This document shows positions 47,352-59,030 of a stretch of DNA of 64,000 bases, piece after piece. Origin of the DNA: Siphonodentalium dalli (taxonomy: Eukaryota > Mollusca > Scaphopoda > Gadilida > Siphonodentaliidae); contig CP136069.1 in assembly GCA_032622095.1 (NCBI GenBank), forward strand, positions 43,688,194 through 43,752,193, read 5' to 3'. A program made the translations under genes and the position numbers. Position 1 is the first letter of the stretch; the number at the start of each line of letters is the position of its first letter. Under the pieces are notes generated by a model, which saw nothing but the letters and a program-made list of their open reading frames with translations, did no database searches and had not been told where the DNA came from.

Positions 47352-48730
47352 CAGTCCAGATTATTTAACCCTTTCTTTATCACTAGTAATTCAATTTTCC
47401 CTTTCGGTTATGTCTATTATTCATTTCGAGGGTATTCAGGATACACCAACAGATAGCAGCTTGAAAAACAGATAATACAACCGTACAAAAGCAAAAATAA
47501 TTCCTGTTCATTGATGGGAACTGGGAAATGTTTAGATTATAAGAATTAATATATGAAAATATCCTAAGGGAACTACTTGTCAATGAGTATTTAGTAAAGA
47601 ACATAACATCAGTTATAACAAAACAATGTTTCACATGTTCGCTCTCGGAATTCTGATGTACACGTACCTGTCAATATTCTAGTGGTGCAATCCTCAAACC
47701 ATGCTGACATCCAATCGGTCTCAATCATACTTTCATTCCTTCTATTCATATTCTGTGCTTGGACTGGGCTACAAGTGCATGAACAACTGATCTGAAATAT
47801 AGGAAAAGGTGATTTAATTTTTGGTTTAACATTAACCGGCATACATTTTTAAATACTTTTCTGTCAGAAAAGAATATCTATATAGATAACATCATTGGAA
47901 TATTGAATAAAGAATGTGCGTCATATAAGATGACATATGATATGGAGTGAGATGTGCTGCAATTGGTTTGGAATAAAAAGTCATTTAGTCCATTTTGAGT
48001 TTTTGACCATCAGTATTTATATAGCATAGCTAGCTCGCATAGCAATATAAAACAAAGGGTTGGGTTAGCCTTAACATATATGTGAGCCAGAGAGGCCGGT
48101 TTCACATTTATTCTTTAGGGCAAAAAATCTATACCTGTGTTTCTGGTAGTAAACGGGCATTGAAAAATATGGGTGGCCCAGGGTGGGAAGGTGGTGTTTT
48201 CATTTTTAATTTTATCTTCTCGTGGTATCGAATTAGCATCCAACATGTAAGTTGTAACGTAATTGACTACTTAAATTATGGCTATAGAATATTCAAGACG
48301 GTGCACTTTATTTAACCGTTTGCTAACTGGAAACTAGATGATGAGTATTACTTGATTATCCATTTGTTGAAGTCATTTTTGAACATCCCTACAAATGAAT
48401 GAATGGAAATCCATGGAGAAATCTCAGGGGTATTATTTCTTCCTAATGTCTGCTGAATCAAGTGCTGATATTATCAGAACATCCCTAGAATAAAGAACTG
48501 GTCATTCCAATGAATAGCATGAGGATCAGCAAATGTTGTTATCATCTTCTAAAATGTAGTGATCTACTTTATGCTGTACATAAACATGTATGTGTATACA
48601 AGTATATAATAGTCACTCTTCAAGCATTTCACTGCGTTTACCCAACACTCCATATAACTGGAATGTTAGGGCTCATGTATCAATACAATGAAAACCACCA
48701 GGGTCAAAAAGGGGCAGGCTGTTACCAAAA
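47352..48730. other. Non-coding sequence
   Basis: No gene or repeat recognised. Confidence 0.45.
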
Positions 48731-48990
48731 ACACAGGTTAAGTGCAAATGAATCGCACTTAAATGTAAATCAATAACCTTAGTTCCTCAAGGGTTATACT
48801 ATTTGTGTGCGGATGTCATTTACACTTGAGAGCAAATAGGTTTTGTTTTTGGGTGAATGCCCTTGGATCAATGGGTTGAGCCATTCTGTCATGTGGTGAT
48901 AAAAATATATACATGTAATTGACTAATTATTCTATTTGCGCATAATCACATTTAATTATTTGCACTTAAAGTGCAATTCCTTCATTTTAT
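48731..48990. repeat. GCACTTAA palindrome cluster
   Basis: Words such as TTAAGTGCAAATGAATCGCA, ACTTGAGAGCAAATAG and TTTGCACTTAAAGTGCAATT belong with the CTTAAG clusters, with a GCA/TGC variant of the flanks. Confidence 0.5.
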
Positions 48991-49216
48991 TATAATATTA
49001 AATAAATTAAATGGAATTAATAGATTATAATATGCAGTGTGGAGGGTCTCATGCCAAACTTAGTGTTACCCTGGAGGCAATGACTTGAAAGAGTGGAATT
49101 AGTTGATTTTTAAGAGGAACATATACAGACTGGGTACCCCCCATGTTATTTGATACTTGGAATTCATAAGTTCAATTTAACTAAAAGGTAAATTCAATGA
49201 AAGTGTCAATGACACT

Positions 49217-50131
49217 GTAGCTCAACTTGGAAAGGGAATAATTTAAAAATGTGTTAAAGTCAATGGAGTGATTAGGAATGTGGAAAGTTGAATGGTCTAG
49301 TTATGCAAAGAGTAAAATCCAAGATTGCCGATGGCAGCCATGTTTTTCCCCGAATGACCCCATAATGACTCGTTCCCATTTGCATGCCCATGTTGACATT
49401 CATGACAAATTTAATGATGATCGACAAAAGATACGACCTGTAGCCTTTGTCAAAGGATTTAGTCATACAAAGAGTAAAATCCAAGATGGCTTCCAGCGGC
49501 CATGTTTTTTGGCCGAATGACCCTAAAATGCCTTTGTCAAATGATTTAGTCATGCGAAGAGTAAAATCCAAGATGGCTGCTGGCGGCCATGTTTTTTGGC
49601 CGAATGACCCCCAAAATGACTTATTCCCATCTACATGCCATTGTTAACATATACCGGTATGACCAATTTCATGATGATACGACCAAAGGTACGGCCTGTA
49701 GCCCGTGCCAAAGGAATTAGTCATGCAAAGAGTAAAATCAAAGATGGCTGCTGTCGGCCATGTTTTTTGGCCGAACGACCCCAAAATTACTCGTTCCCAT
49801 CAACATGTCAATATTAACATCCATGACAAATTCCATGATAATCAGATGAACAGTACAACCTGCAGCCCGTGCTACTGGATTGAATTTTGAAATCAAAGAT
49901 GGCCACCAGCGGCCATGTTTTTGGCCGAATGACCCCAAAATGACTCGTTCCCATCTACATGTCAATGTCAACAACTATGACAAATTTCATAATGATCAGA
50001 CCAAAGGTACGACCTGTAGCCCGTGCTAAAGGAAATTGTTGACGAATCACACACACACGCACACACACACGGACCGACGGATACCAAGCCATGGCAATAG
50101 CTCAAACTTTACAAAGTAAAGTTGAGCTAAC
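49217..50131. mobile_element. Tandem-repeat element with TAGCTCAACTT ends
   Basis: Bounded by TAGCTCAACTT (49217) and AAGTTGAGCTAA (to about 50131). Inside are five diverged units of about 162-171 bp (one short, about 87 bp). Each has AAGAGTAAAATCCAAGATGG, CGGCCATGTTTTTTGGCCGA and ATGACTCGTTCCCATCTACA-like blocks. A (CA)n run and GGACCGACGGATACCAAGCC precede the right end. The short frames read through it are by-products of the repeat. Confidence 0.75.
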
Positions 50132-50990
50132 AATAAGCCTGGCATGCAGTTACTCTGCCTGATGCCAATAGTTATGAAATTAAATGTCACATCGACCCGT
50201 GGTTAAGTAGTCCTGCTAATTTGTTATGATTTTGGTGGGTCCTGCTGAATTCTTGAAGGGCAGAATGATGCTGTTAAAAAAAGTACCGTTTTTTATATAA
50301 AATGTTCCTACAGTATATGTGCACTGGAATTTATTGAAATCACTCAAATTAGCCAACTTAAACACCGTGAAAATGACAATACAAATTAATAACTTTTTTT
50401 AACAGCATCATTTTGCCCTACAAGGATCACAGCAATTCAGCAGGAGCCACTGACATCACATCATATTAACAGGACCATTTAACCAGCGTTGTTAAAGTTA
50501 TGGACATTTCTAATTACTGATGATGGATAAATTATCATAGGCATACTTTGGGAGAAGAAATATCAAAACACATCTGGGTAAATTTCTGAAAACTCTGCAA
50601 TTTGTTGTGATAGCCGCAGACAAAAGTGCATGTAAAAGGAATAACTATAAGAACCATTTATTAAGTAACATTTAATGTACCTAGGATGAAAAATAGATAT
50701 TTGGCCCAAAAATTGGACAAAATTCTCAGCTTTTGGATAAGACCGAGCAAGCATACTCTTAAGCGCAATTAACATTCAAATTATAATTGTTGATCAGAAA
50801 AATAGTTACGAGTAGAGGTCACCCCTCCCCAATGGTTCTACCTGGGATTTGGGTAAATTTAACAGGTATGCAGAATTAATAATTACCACCCCATCTGAAC
50901 CCCTGTTAACTGATACTTTTGTATACTGGTATTCAAGATCCAACGAAAAGACTGAATACATCGCTTTCACAGCATAACATCGTGTACATG
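50132..50990. other. Non-coding sequence
   Basis: AACAGCATCATTTTGCCCTACA near 50400 is the approximate inverse of GGGCAGAATGATGCTGTTAA near 50258. With TCAGCAGGAGCCACTGACAT / GGTGGGTCCTGCTGAAT further out, it forms a ~250 bp diverged inverted repeat (50165-50485). Confidence 0.45.
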
Positions 50991-51880
50991 TTGGTCATTT
51001 CTTAACCCTTTCATGACGGGAGCCATGCTGGTTCAGCATTAATGATCCTGTGCCAATGCATTCTCTTATATATGGAGCATATGTCTCATATACCGGTACT
51101 CCATAATTTCCTAACAGGTACACATTTTTTTTAGATGGGGGGTGGGTGGGGGAGATACCCGGACCTGAGTATCCCCCCACCACCTATAGTAGCTACATAT
51201 GAGAAAAAATAAACTTATGATTTTATTGCTTATTATTGCTTCATATAGTCATGAAATGATAAGAAATCAACTTTATTGAGTTGATGAGTCAGTGTTTGTG
51301 ATGGAGGGTGGATACCCAAGTCTGAGCAGGCTGAGTATCCCCCCCCCCCCAGCAGCAGCTACATATGAGAATTTTTTGACTATATAAAGCAAAATAAGTG
51401 ATAATCAGGCCTGGGTATCTCCCCCATGCAATTCCCAACTCAATAAACTTTTTCTCGGATGAAGTATATAAAGCTAAATAAGCGATAAATGATTTTTTGG
51501 TCATATGTAGCTGCTGGATGGGCGGCGAAGATTCTCAGTCATGGGTATCTCAACAGAGTCCACTCCACCCCCTCACAAACCCAGACTCAATCAACTTTTT
51601 CTCAGATATAGTTAATTTCTCGCCATCTCATGACTATATAAAGCTAAATAAGTGATTGTGAGGGGTAAAATAAGTGAAAAAAAATATTATGTGGGTGGGG
51701 GGATACCCATGGTGGTAGAGAAAAATTGTTACACTGGTACTCCACAATTTCCTAACAGGTACAAAGGATATATACCCATCCCCGTTAACTGCATACATGT
51801 ATGTTCAGGAGTTCATATGATATGGGTTGGGGTAATGCATATTTTGGGAGGAGATATAACAAAAGACACCCATATGTAAG
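50991..51880. repeat. Degenerate tandem repeat with GGGTATC-type blocks
   Basis: Blocks such as AAAGCTAAATAAGTGA (51386, 51470, 51639) recur irregularly every 80-170 bp. So do CATATGAGAA, TCAACTTTTTCTC and GGGGGATACCC/GGGTATCTCCCCC. Confidence 0.5.
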
Positions 51881-51899
51881 GCGAAGTGATAATCTAACT

Positions 51900-52290
51900 G
51901 ATTTGATTTGCTCTTAAGCTGGCTTAATAGAATTAATTTATTTTCTCTTAAGTACAATTCATCTATTTGAGCTTGAGCGTAAATAAGATTGACTAGAAAT
52001 AAAAAAAAGAGTGGATTAGACTCTGTGAAAGGAATTACAAATAGATGGACTAGTATATATTATTATATACATGTATGATAGTCTCATGTCTTATTTACAC
52101 TTAAGCGCAAATGATGTGCACTTAAGCTCGAATAAATGTTTTTTTACAAAAGCATAATTAAATGATGGGGTATATGAACACCTTTCAAGTACAGTACGTA
52201 TTCCAGATACAGATAATGTAATAGCATTTTGAAAGTGCAAATGATTTGCGCTTTTAAATAATTTGCACTTAATTGCAAATGAACAGGTCA
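51900..52290. repeat. CTTAAG/GCACTTAAG palindrome cluster next to the interrupted LINE
   Basis: TGCTCTTAAGC, TTTACACTTAAGCGCAAATG, GTGCACTTAAGCTCG and AATTTGCACTTAATTGCAAA occur here. The cluster ends where the reverse transcriptase remnant begins. Confidence 0.55.
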
Positions 52291-52294
52291 TGGT

Positions 52295-52439
52295 GAACCA
52301 ACGATCGACCTTTATTAGACCAATCGGAAACAGTTCGTTGAACACTCTGGTGTTAGATCAGATTTCGCAAATGTAAAAACCGGTGTCCCCCAAGGACCTA
52401 TACTCGGCCCTGTCCTTTTTTTGATATATGTACAAATGA
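52295..52439 (+). pseudogene. LINE reverse transcriptase, left fragment (split by the 9.1 kb element)
   Basis: Encodes TNRKQFVEHSGVRSDFANVK followed by TGVPQGPILGPVLFLIYV, the central palm region of a non-LTR reverse transcriptase just before the catalytic aspartate box. The next expected residues (NDIPK) are found at 61590, directly after the 9.1 kb insertion. The left fragment is preceded by a palindrome cluster rather than by upstream reverse transcriptase, so the host LINE was already 5' truncated. Confidence 0.88.
52429..52439 (+). other. 11 bp flanking direct repeat, left
   Basis: TGTACAAATGA is found here and again at 61581-61591, immediately outside the matching inverted termini. It is the candidate target-site duplication. 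It is longer than the 5-6 bp usually described for Polintons, so part of the match may be fortuitous. Confidence 0.7.
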
Positions 52440-55013
52440 GCAGCGTGAATTTCGTTACTTATTCCTTATTCCTTATTCCACCTGGCCCGAACTTTTTGGA
52501 CCCAAAAGTTTTTGGGTCGAGCCCCCAAAAGTGTGTCAAATAGAAATTCCCGCTCTGCTCGGTCGGGAAAATTTGGGAAAATGACTATGGCAACGTCTTA
52601 AGTAGGGCGAGACAACATTTCCTGTGAAAAAATTTTTTGAAAAAAAAGTTCTAAAATGCACGAAATTAGGCAAAGTCCGAAAATGAACGGAAATTGGCCG
52701 AAACAAATGCGGGGTCATAAATGGCCACCTCGGCCAAAATTTTGGGCCGAAAAAAATTTGGGTCGAGTCCAAAAAAGTGGGTCGAATCCCAGTTTTCGCT
52801 CTGCTCGGTCGCGAAAATTTAGGAAAATGTGGCAAACTGTCACATATTAAAAAATGGCCACCTGGCCCGAACTTTTTGGACCCAAAAGTTTTTGGGTCCA
52901 GCCCCCAAAAGTGGGTCAAATAGAAATTTCCGCTCTGCTCGGTCGGGAAAATTTGGGAAAATGTGGCAAATGACTATGGCAACGTATTAAGTAGGGCGAG
53001 ACAAAATTTCCTGTGAAAAAGTTTTTTGAAAAAAAGTTCAAAAATGCACGAAATTAGGCAAAGTCCGAAAATTAACTGAAATTGGCCGAAACAAGTGCGG
53101 GGTCATAAATGGCCACCTCGGCCAAAACTTTTGGGTCGAAAAATATTTGGGTCGAGTCCGAAAAAGTGGGTCGAGTCCCAGTTTTCGCTCTGCTCGGTCG
53201 GGAAAATTTTGGAAAATGTGGCAAACTGTCACATATTAAAAAATGGCCACCTGGCCCGAACTTTTTGGGCCTAAAAGTATTTGGGTCGAGCCCCCAAAAG
53301 TGGGTCAAATAGAAATTCCCGCTCTGCTCGGTCGGGAAAATTTGGGAAAATGTGGCAAATGACTATGGCAACGTGTTAAGTAGGGCGAGACAAACGGAAA
53401 TTGGCCGAAACAAGTGCGGGGTCATAAATGGCCACCTCGGCCAAAAATTTTGGGCCAAAAAAAATTTGGGTCGAGTCCGAAAAAGTGGGTCGAATCCCAG
53501 TTTTCGGTCTGCTCGGTCGGGAAAATTTCGGAAAATGTGGCAAACTGTCACATATTAAAAAATGGCCACCTGGGCCGAACTTTTTGGGCCCAAAAGTATT
53601 TGGGTCGAGTCCCAAAAAGTGGGTCAAATAGAAATTCACGCTCTGCTCGGTCGGGAAAATGTGGCAAATGACTATGGCAACATGTTAAGTAGGGCGAGAC
53701 AAAATTTCCTGTAAAAAAAAAATTCTGGAAAAAAGTTCAAAAATGCACGAAATTAGGCAAAGTCCGAAAATGAACGGAAATTGGCCGAAACAAGTGCGGG
53801 GTCATAAATGGCCACCTCGGCCAAAAATTTTGGGCCGAAAAAAATTTGGGTCGAGTCCGAAAAGTGGGTCGAATCCCAGTTTTCGCTCTGCTCGGTCGCG
53901 AAAATTTAGGAAAATGTGGCAAACTGTCACATATTAAAAAATGGCCACCTGGCCCGAACTTTTTGGGCCCAAAAGTTTTTGGGTCGAGCTCCCAAAAGTG
54001 GGTCGAATATAAATTCCCGCTCTGCTCGGTCGGGAAAATTTGGGAAAATGTGGCAAATGACTATGGCAACGTCTTAAGTAGGGCGAGACAAAATTTCCTG
54101 TGAAAAGGTTTTTTGAAAAAAAGTTCAAAAATGCACGGAAATTGGCCGAAACAAGTGCGGGGTCATAAATGGCCACCTCGGCCAAAACTTTTGGGTCGAA
54201 AAAAATTTGGGTCGAGTCCGAAAAGTGGGTCGAATCCCAGTTTTCGCTCTGCTCGGTCGGGAAAATTTAGGAAAATGTGGCAAACTGTCACATATTAAAA
54301 AATGGCCACCTGGCCCGAACTTTTTGGGCCCAAAAGTATTTGGGTCGAGCCCCCAAAAGTGGGTCAAATAGAAATTCCCGCTCTGCTCGGTCGGGAAAAT
54401 TTGGGAAAATGTGGCAAATGACTATGGCAACGTGTTAAGTAGGGCGAGACAAAATTTCCTGTGAATTTTTTTTTTTTTTTTTAAAGTTCCAAAATGCACG
54501 AAATTAGGCAAAGTCCGAAAATGAACGGAAATTGGCCGAAACAAGTGCGGGGTCATAAATGGCCACCTCGGCCAAAAATTTTGGGCCAAAAAAAATTTGG
54601 GTCGAATCCCAGTTTTCGCTCTGCTCGGTCGGGAAAATTTAGGAAAATGTGGCAAACTGTCACATATAAAAAAATGGCCACCTGGGCCGAACTTTTTGGG
54701 CCGGAAAGTTTTTGTGTCGAGTCCCAAAAAGTGGGTCAAATAGAAATTCCCGCTCTGCTCGGTCAGGAAAATTTGGGCAAATGTGGCAAATGACCATGGC
54801 AACGTCTTAAGTAGGACGAGACAAAACTTCCTGTGAAATGTTTTTTCGAAAAAAAGTTCCAAAATGCACGGAAATTGGCCGAAACAAGTGCGGGGTCATA
54901 AATGGCCACCTCGAAAATGTGGCAAATGACCATGGCAACATCTTAAGTTGGGCGAGACATAATTTCCTGTGAAAAACAATCCGGGAAAAAAGTTCAAAAA
55001 TGCCTCGAAAATA
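52440..55013 (+). repeat. Left terminal inverted repeat: tandem array of ~370 bp units
   Basis: The anchor CACCTGG(C/G)CCGAAC occurs at about 52479, 52859, 53248, 53567, 53946, 54307 and 54679 (spacing 319-389). Each unit has two related halves, one with CACCTGGCCCGAACTTTTTG and one with CACCTCGGCCAAAA. Both run into GTCGAGTCC..AAAAGTGGGT then CGCTCTGCTCGGTCGGGAAA. The array ends at AATGCCTCGAAAATAGA, the same point at which the right array starts. Frames read through the array are repeat artefacts. Confidence 0.92.
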
Positions 55014-56330
55014 GATATAAAGCTCATCTGCCACAACGGCCATGCATGGTCCAAGGACCTGCACTTCCCACAGTCCAGGGAGGTCAACTTCTACGAAAGC
55101 GACGTCTGGCAAGTAATCAGAGGGGCAATACAGGACGAGCCGATTGCAGTCTGACTGCTGTGGGGGCCAAGACAGACAGCTCAATGTGGACCAGTTTGTG
55201 CTAGACGGCCGCAATTACAGGACATGGGAGACTCATCAAAAACTACGGGAAGCATGCATAGTTCTGGGCGATTAGTCGCTCGCAGACCGAGCCTTCGGGG
55301 TGAACCACGCAACCAGTATCATGGCCAAAGACCACAATGGTTGGAAACCGACCCCGGCTAGCCTCGGAGATGACATGCAGAAAGTCTGCGTCGAGCATGG
55401 AAGCCTTTGGAATGCGATGGGCTACGATACAAGAGACGTCGTCAGCATCGATATGAAAGCCTGCTACCCGGCAAGATTCCAAGGTCATGGTGAGGCCAAG
55501 CCATATTTTGACAGATTCTGGCACCCAGCCACCACATGACCCGGGTCTCAATAAACGACCCCGTCCTCAAGATATCGGCACTGGTTTTGCCGAGGTCCAG
55601 GAATGGGAGTTCGCCCCTAACTGCCATCCCGTCATCCCCGCCTGTTTGGGAAGGCATTCCGCAGATCAGTGCTGCCCCCGCCCCCTCGCACCCCTGCTCG
55701 CCTTCCTGGTTGAGTCCGGTCTCCTGAAGAGCCTGAATGTCCTTGATGCAATCATCACCTTTGAGAAACGAACCGATGTCTGGCTCCCTGAATATCGTGA
55801 CCAAGGCTGCAGCATCATAGGCAAGTTCACCCAGGGCAGCAAGGTCGACGACAAAAGACTGACACGGAGGCTTGTGGTCGACCAGGGAGAGCTTGACTTC
55901 TTGGTAAGCGACACCCGTAAAAGCGGCAGTCTTGTTGGCGCACCCCAACGGTGTCCCTTGGGCCACATTCTCACATACTACGATGGCTCGCAGCCCCAGT
56001 ACACCCACGTGAGGGCCTCAATGTTGGCCTATGCCCACATCAACCTCCTCGCTATGCTGGCAAGATTTGAACCCGATTAGGCTGTCCGGGTGGCCACTGA
56101 TAGCATTTACGTCCAGAAGACCGCGTTGCAGAAGCTTGACGGTGTCTAGGCGTACGTGCCACAGGCGGAGTATCTCCCGGGATACTGCCGCAACTGTCTC
56201 CGGAGTCACTACGAGCTAACTCACAGGCCACCGGCCCGAGACAGGGTTCATGCCGCTCAGGCACGACAAGGGAGAGCAGTTATACATGCCGCAGGAACAC
56301 ACCGAGTACTTCTCCAAGCCAGAATACTGT
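55014..56330 (+). pseudogene. Family-B-like DNA polymerase, degraded
   Basis: Would replicate the element's DNA. A probable N-terminal region (KLICHNGHAWSKDLHFPQSR at 55017) is followed by stops and a shift. The polymerase motif A reads VVSIDMKACYPARF (55438-55479). The middle region (from about 55570) includes EVQEWEFAPNCHPVIPA and GKFTQGSK. A helix with SMLAYAHINLLAMLARF (about 56020-56070) comes before motif C, RVATDSIYV (56087-56113). Motif C keeps the second Asp but has Ala-Thr where most family B enzymes have Asp-Thr. An in-frame TAG lies at 55273-55275, another at 56078-56080, and a frameshift near 55550. No intergenic gap separates it from the helicase, so both may derive from one long gene. 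Confidence 0.75.
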
Positions 56331-57330
56331 AGCCAAGCCAAACCGATGGCGGAATCAACGGCGCCCAGCTACAACGACGAACTGACCCGGCACCGACTGA
56401 GCTAACTTAATGACGGAGGGGGCAGTTGCCAGACCACAAGAGCGATTGAGCTCTTCCGTTTAAGAGATCCCCGTATTTACCCCGACCCATCGCATCGCGA
56501 AAGAAATGCGGGCCCGTGGGGTCAAAGCACAGACATACCACAGCTTCTTCCGATGGAGTGGTCAGAATGACTGGATGCCCGACCGCATCACGCGCGCCTT
56601 CATCTGGGACGAGGTCTGCACTGTGCCCCGGCCTATCCTGGAGATTTTCTCAAACTGACTTGACCAACATGGCGTCCATGTAATTTTCTGCGGGGATCAA
56701 CGACAGCCGCCACCGATTGCAGGTGAAATGCCTCGCCATTGGTTGCAAAAAAGGCAGACTACTACGAAGAGGTTGGCGTCGACTACAGAGCAAAAAATGA
56801 AGCCCTCAAAGTCCTGAAAAGGCGTATACGCCTTCATAGTGACAAAGTCCAATGCCAGGAAATGCGGAAGGCTCTCCCCAGCTGACTGGGGTGACCGATT
56901 TGTGGAGCAGTGGAGGTCCGGTGACCTAATCATCACCAGCCACCAGAAGATCCGTGACCAGACACATGAGCTGTTGCTCCGACGCCATACGGAGCATTTC
57001 CTAGATAACCCAGTGTCTATCCTTTACCACCCAAGGACAGCCGAAAGCAGGACATTGACGTCACAATCCCAGGTACTGGCGACCCGTCGCACAGAGAAGA
57101 GCTTGTTCTCAATGACGTCGTTGCGGTATATATCGAGGCGGCCGAGTGTGCTATTAAAACCGATGATTGGCGCCTGGGCTATGCTTTCACCGTCCACTCG
57201 AGTCAGAGACTTACGGTCCACGACCCTCAGAATGTCTGGATCATCGACGACTACTTCCAGTGGTCCAATATGTGCTACTTAGCCGTATCCCGCGTGGAGT
57301 ATTTTCAACAGCTCGAACTGGGTAACCTGT
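56331..57330 (+). pseudogene. Superfamily 1 (Pif1/RecD-like) helicase, degraded
   Basis: ATP-driven DNA unwinding enzyme, presumably for element replication. The motif I position reads GGGSCQTTRAIELF (56415-56456), so the Walker A Gly-Lys is replaced by Cys-Gln. After a shift come KAQTYHSFFRW, the Walker B-like FIWDEVCTV (56599-56625) and motif III CGDQRQPPP (56689-56715). After another shift near 57045, the C-terminal part gives LGYAFTVHSSQRLTVHD (about 57175) and CYLAVSRVEY (57271-57300), matching motifs V and VI. At least one in-frame stop (SN*LDQ near 56656) is present. The altered Walker A and the shifts show it is inactive. Confidence 0.78.
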
Positions 57331-57640
57331 CCACCGGAAGAGGGTTCCGATGCCAGGCCTGCAAGGAAATACAAAGGAAGCTTGTGGCATACAAGCGCCA
57401 GGACCAGGCTAATGGACGCCAGGGATTCAATCTCAAGGTCGACTATATCCTCGAGCTCCGTGAGGCCCAAACAGAACCGCTGCATGGCGTGCGAGATTGG
57501 GTTGCTCTGGGCCTTCCAACCCAAAGACACACAGCAATTTAGTATCGACTGGCTGGACAACAACAAAGGGCACTGCAGAAAGATGTGAGGCTGACCTGTC
57601 TAGAGTGCAACCGAAAAAGAGGGGCTGCAGCATTGTTCAT
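57331..57640 (+). pseudogene. HNH-like zinc module following the helicase, degraded
   Basis: Downstream of the helicase in the same direction come RCQACKEIQRKLVAYK (57345), then NRCMACEIGLLWAFQPKDTQ and FSIDWLDNNKGH (57475-57575), and after a shift LTCLECNRKRG (57591). The two C-x2-C pairs flanking a D-W-L-D-N...G-H segment resemble an HNH endonuclease/zinc-binding fold. A nicking role in replication or integration is conjecture. It is separated from the helicase by no visible intergenic sequence and may be its C-terminal domain. Confidence 0.6.
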
Positions 57641-57659
57641 GGAACGAGACACCTAGTGT

Positions 57660-58773
57660 CTAGTCCTTCTAGCACTTCATATGGAACTAGCTGGTGGCAG
57701 CTGGGTGTCGGGGGCACCACAAGCAACACTTTCCGGACAAATCCGCGCGCTGGCCCATCCACTAAATAGAGCACAGGCTCGTCGGGCTTGGTGATAAGCG
57801 TTCAAGCTGGTACACATGTAGGGACCACACAGGGTCAGTTGTGCGTCGGCGGTCCCCTTCCAGCTCGCCAAGCTGGTAGATGTAACGAACGCCCACTCGC
57901 GAGGGGTGCTTTTGCTTTTTGGGCCCCATTGGGCGACCTGGAACAGCAGAATATGTGTTTTGTTTTCACTGACTTGATCTTGATGGCATCAGAGTGCATT
58001 TTTCGGTCAGACGAGTCATTTCATTGTTCAGATCCGATACAGCAGCGGGCAGTCGAACCACCCATTCAGTCGACCTTTGGCCGGCGGGAAGCTTCATCTC
58101 CTGGGCGTATTGGTGCATAAACAATCGCTCTGCCAGGATCCGGTTGAAGCGCTCCACGACCTCCTGGTGTCGTTGGACATACACACGTCACCTGAACGCT
58201 GTGCTTGCTTAGCAGGAGGCTCACAGCACCCATGAACTCGAGCCCCGGGTCTACCTGGCGCAATTTCGGCCATCTAAGAGGGCCTCGACTGTAGATCCGT
58301 TCAATGGCATCCGCGACCTTTGTGGCTTCTTTTGTGGCGAGGGTCTCGGCTTATTTGTATCGAGAGGCCACGTCGACGACGGTGAGCGCGAACTTGTATG
58401 TCTTGCGACCCACCCGGTCATGAGGCAGAAAAAGCAGGTCGGTCTGGTGGACTTCATTTGGCACTGGCTCGTCAAACTTGGGCCTTGGCACAAGTTGATT
58501 GGGTAGGTATATCTGCCAGATGGCCTGCTTCTTGGGCCACGCCCGTGCGACATCTTCAGAAACATTGGCTGCTGCCGCGAGGTTCTTGATTGCTGCAAGC
58601 CCCTTCCAGTAACCCTCGGGCTGTAGTAGATTGTTTATGTTGTACCACCCAACTGTATAAGTGATTGAGCGGAGGCCAACTCGTAGATCCCCACCGCGGT
58701 TGTCATTATATACCTTGTCAATGCATTGGAGGAGTTCCACCGCCTCGCCTTTTGGACATTTGTGAGTGTTATG
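57660..58773 (-). pseudogene. rve-type (DDE) integrase, degraded
   Basis: Minus strand, convergent with the polymerase-helicase region. It begins around HKCPKGEAVELLQCIDKVY, then GYWKGLAAIKNLA and WQIYLPN. The core follows: VHQTDLLFLPHD with the first catalytic Asp at 58440-58438, VVDVASRYK, an in-frame TAA at about 58350, then QVDPGLEFMGAV with the second Asp at 58251-58249. After a shift comes HQEVVERFNRILAERL with the catalytic Glu at about 58154. The D-to-E spacing of about 32-33 residues fits a retroviral/Polinton integrase. A C-terminal tail (for example DGPARGFVRKVLLVVPP near 57740) continues to about 57660. It would insert the element's DNA into the genome. Confidence 0.85.
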
Positions 58774-58826
58774 AACATACCTATAGCTAAGCTACTATTA
58801 TATGTATACACGTATACAATATAATA

Positions 58827-59030
58827 ATGACGAATAAGACGTTCGGCTTTATTAGCGAGGCTAAGTACAGGACTGGTGGAGTATTCGACTCCAAAGTTGA
58901 CTTAGAGCTAACACGTTCCAATATCCAGATACAGACATACCTATCCGCGGGCGCTTTTCAAGCTGAGTTTCCTGATGTGTTTCAGAAGTACCTGCTGCCT
59001 AAAGTCGAGTCTTTACTCAAGACCCAATTT
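58827..59030 (+). pseudogene. Unrecognised open frame running into the right terminal array
   Basis: ATG at 58827, divergent from the integrase (about 55 bp apart) and pointing outward. The first ~65 residues (FGFISEAKYRTGGVFDSKVD..., then SAGAFQAEFPDVFQKYLLPK) are non-repetitive and protein-like. After residue ~68 the frame enters the repeat array and becomes meaningless. It may be the start of a further element gene whose body was replaced by array expansion. No family is recognised. Confidence 0.4.

Noticed and set aside
52536-54862. Many overlapping frames on both strands in the left array (and 59033-61436 on the right) with SARSGKFRKMWQ-like or FPKFSRPSRAKTG-like products
   Set aside because: They are translations of the ~370 bp terminal repeat in several frames at once. 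No single frame is preserved and the products are repetitive.
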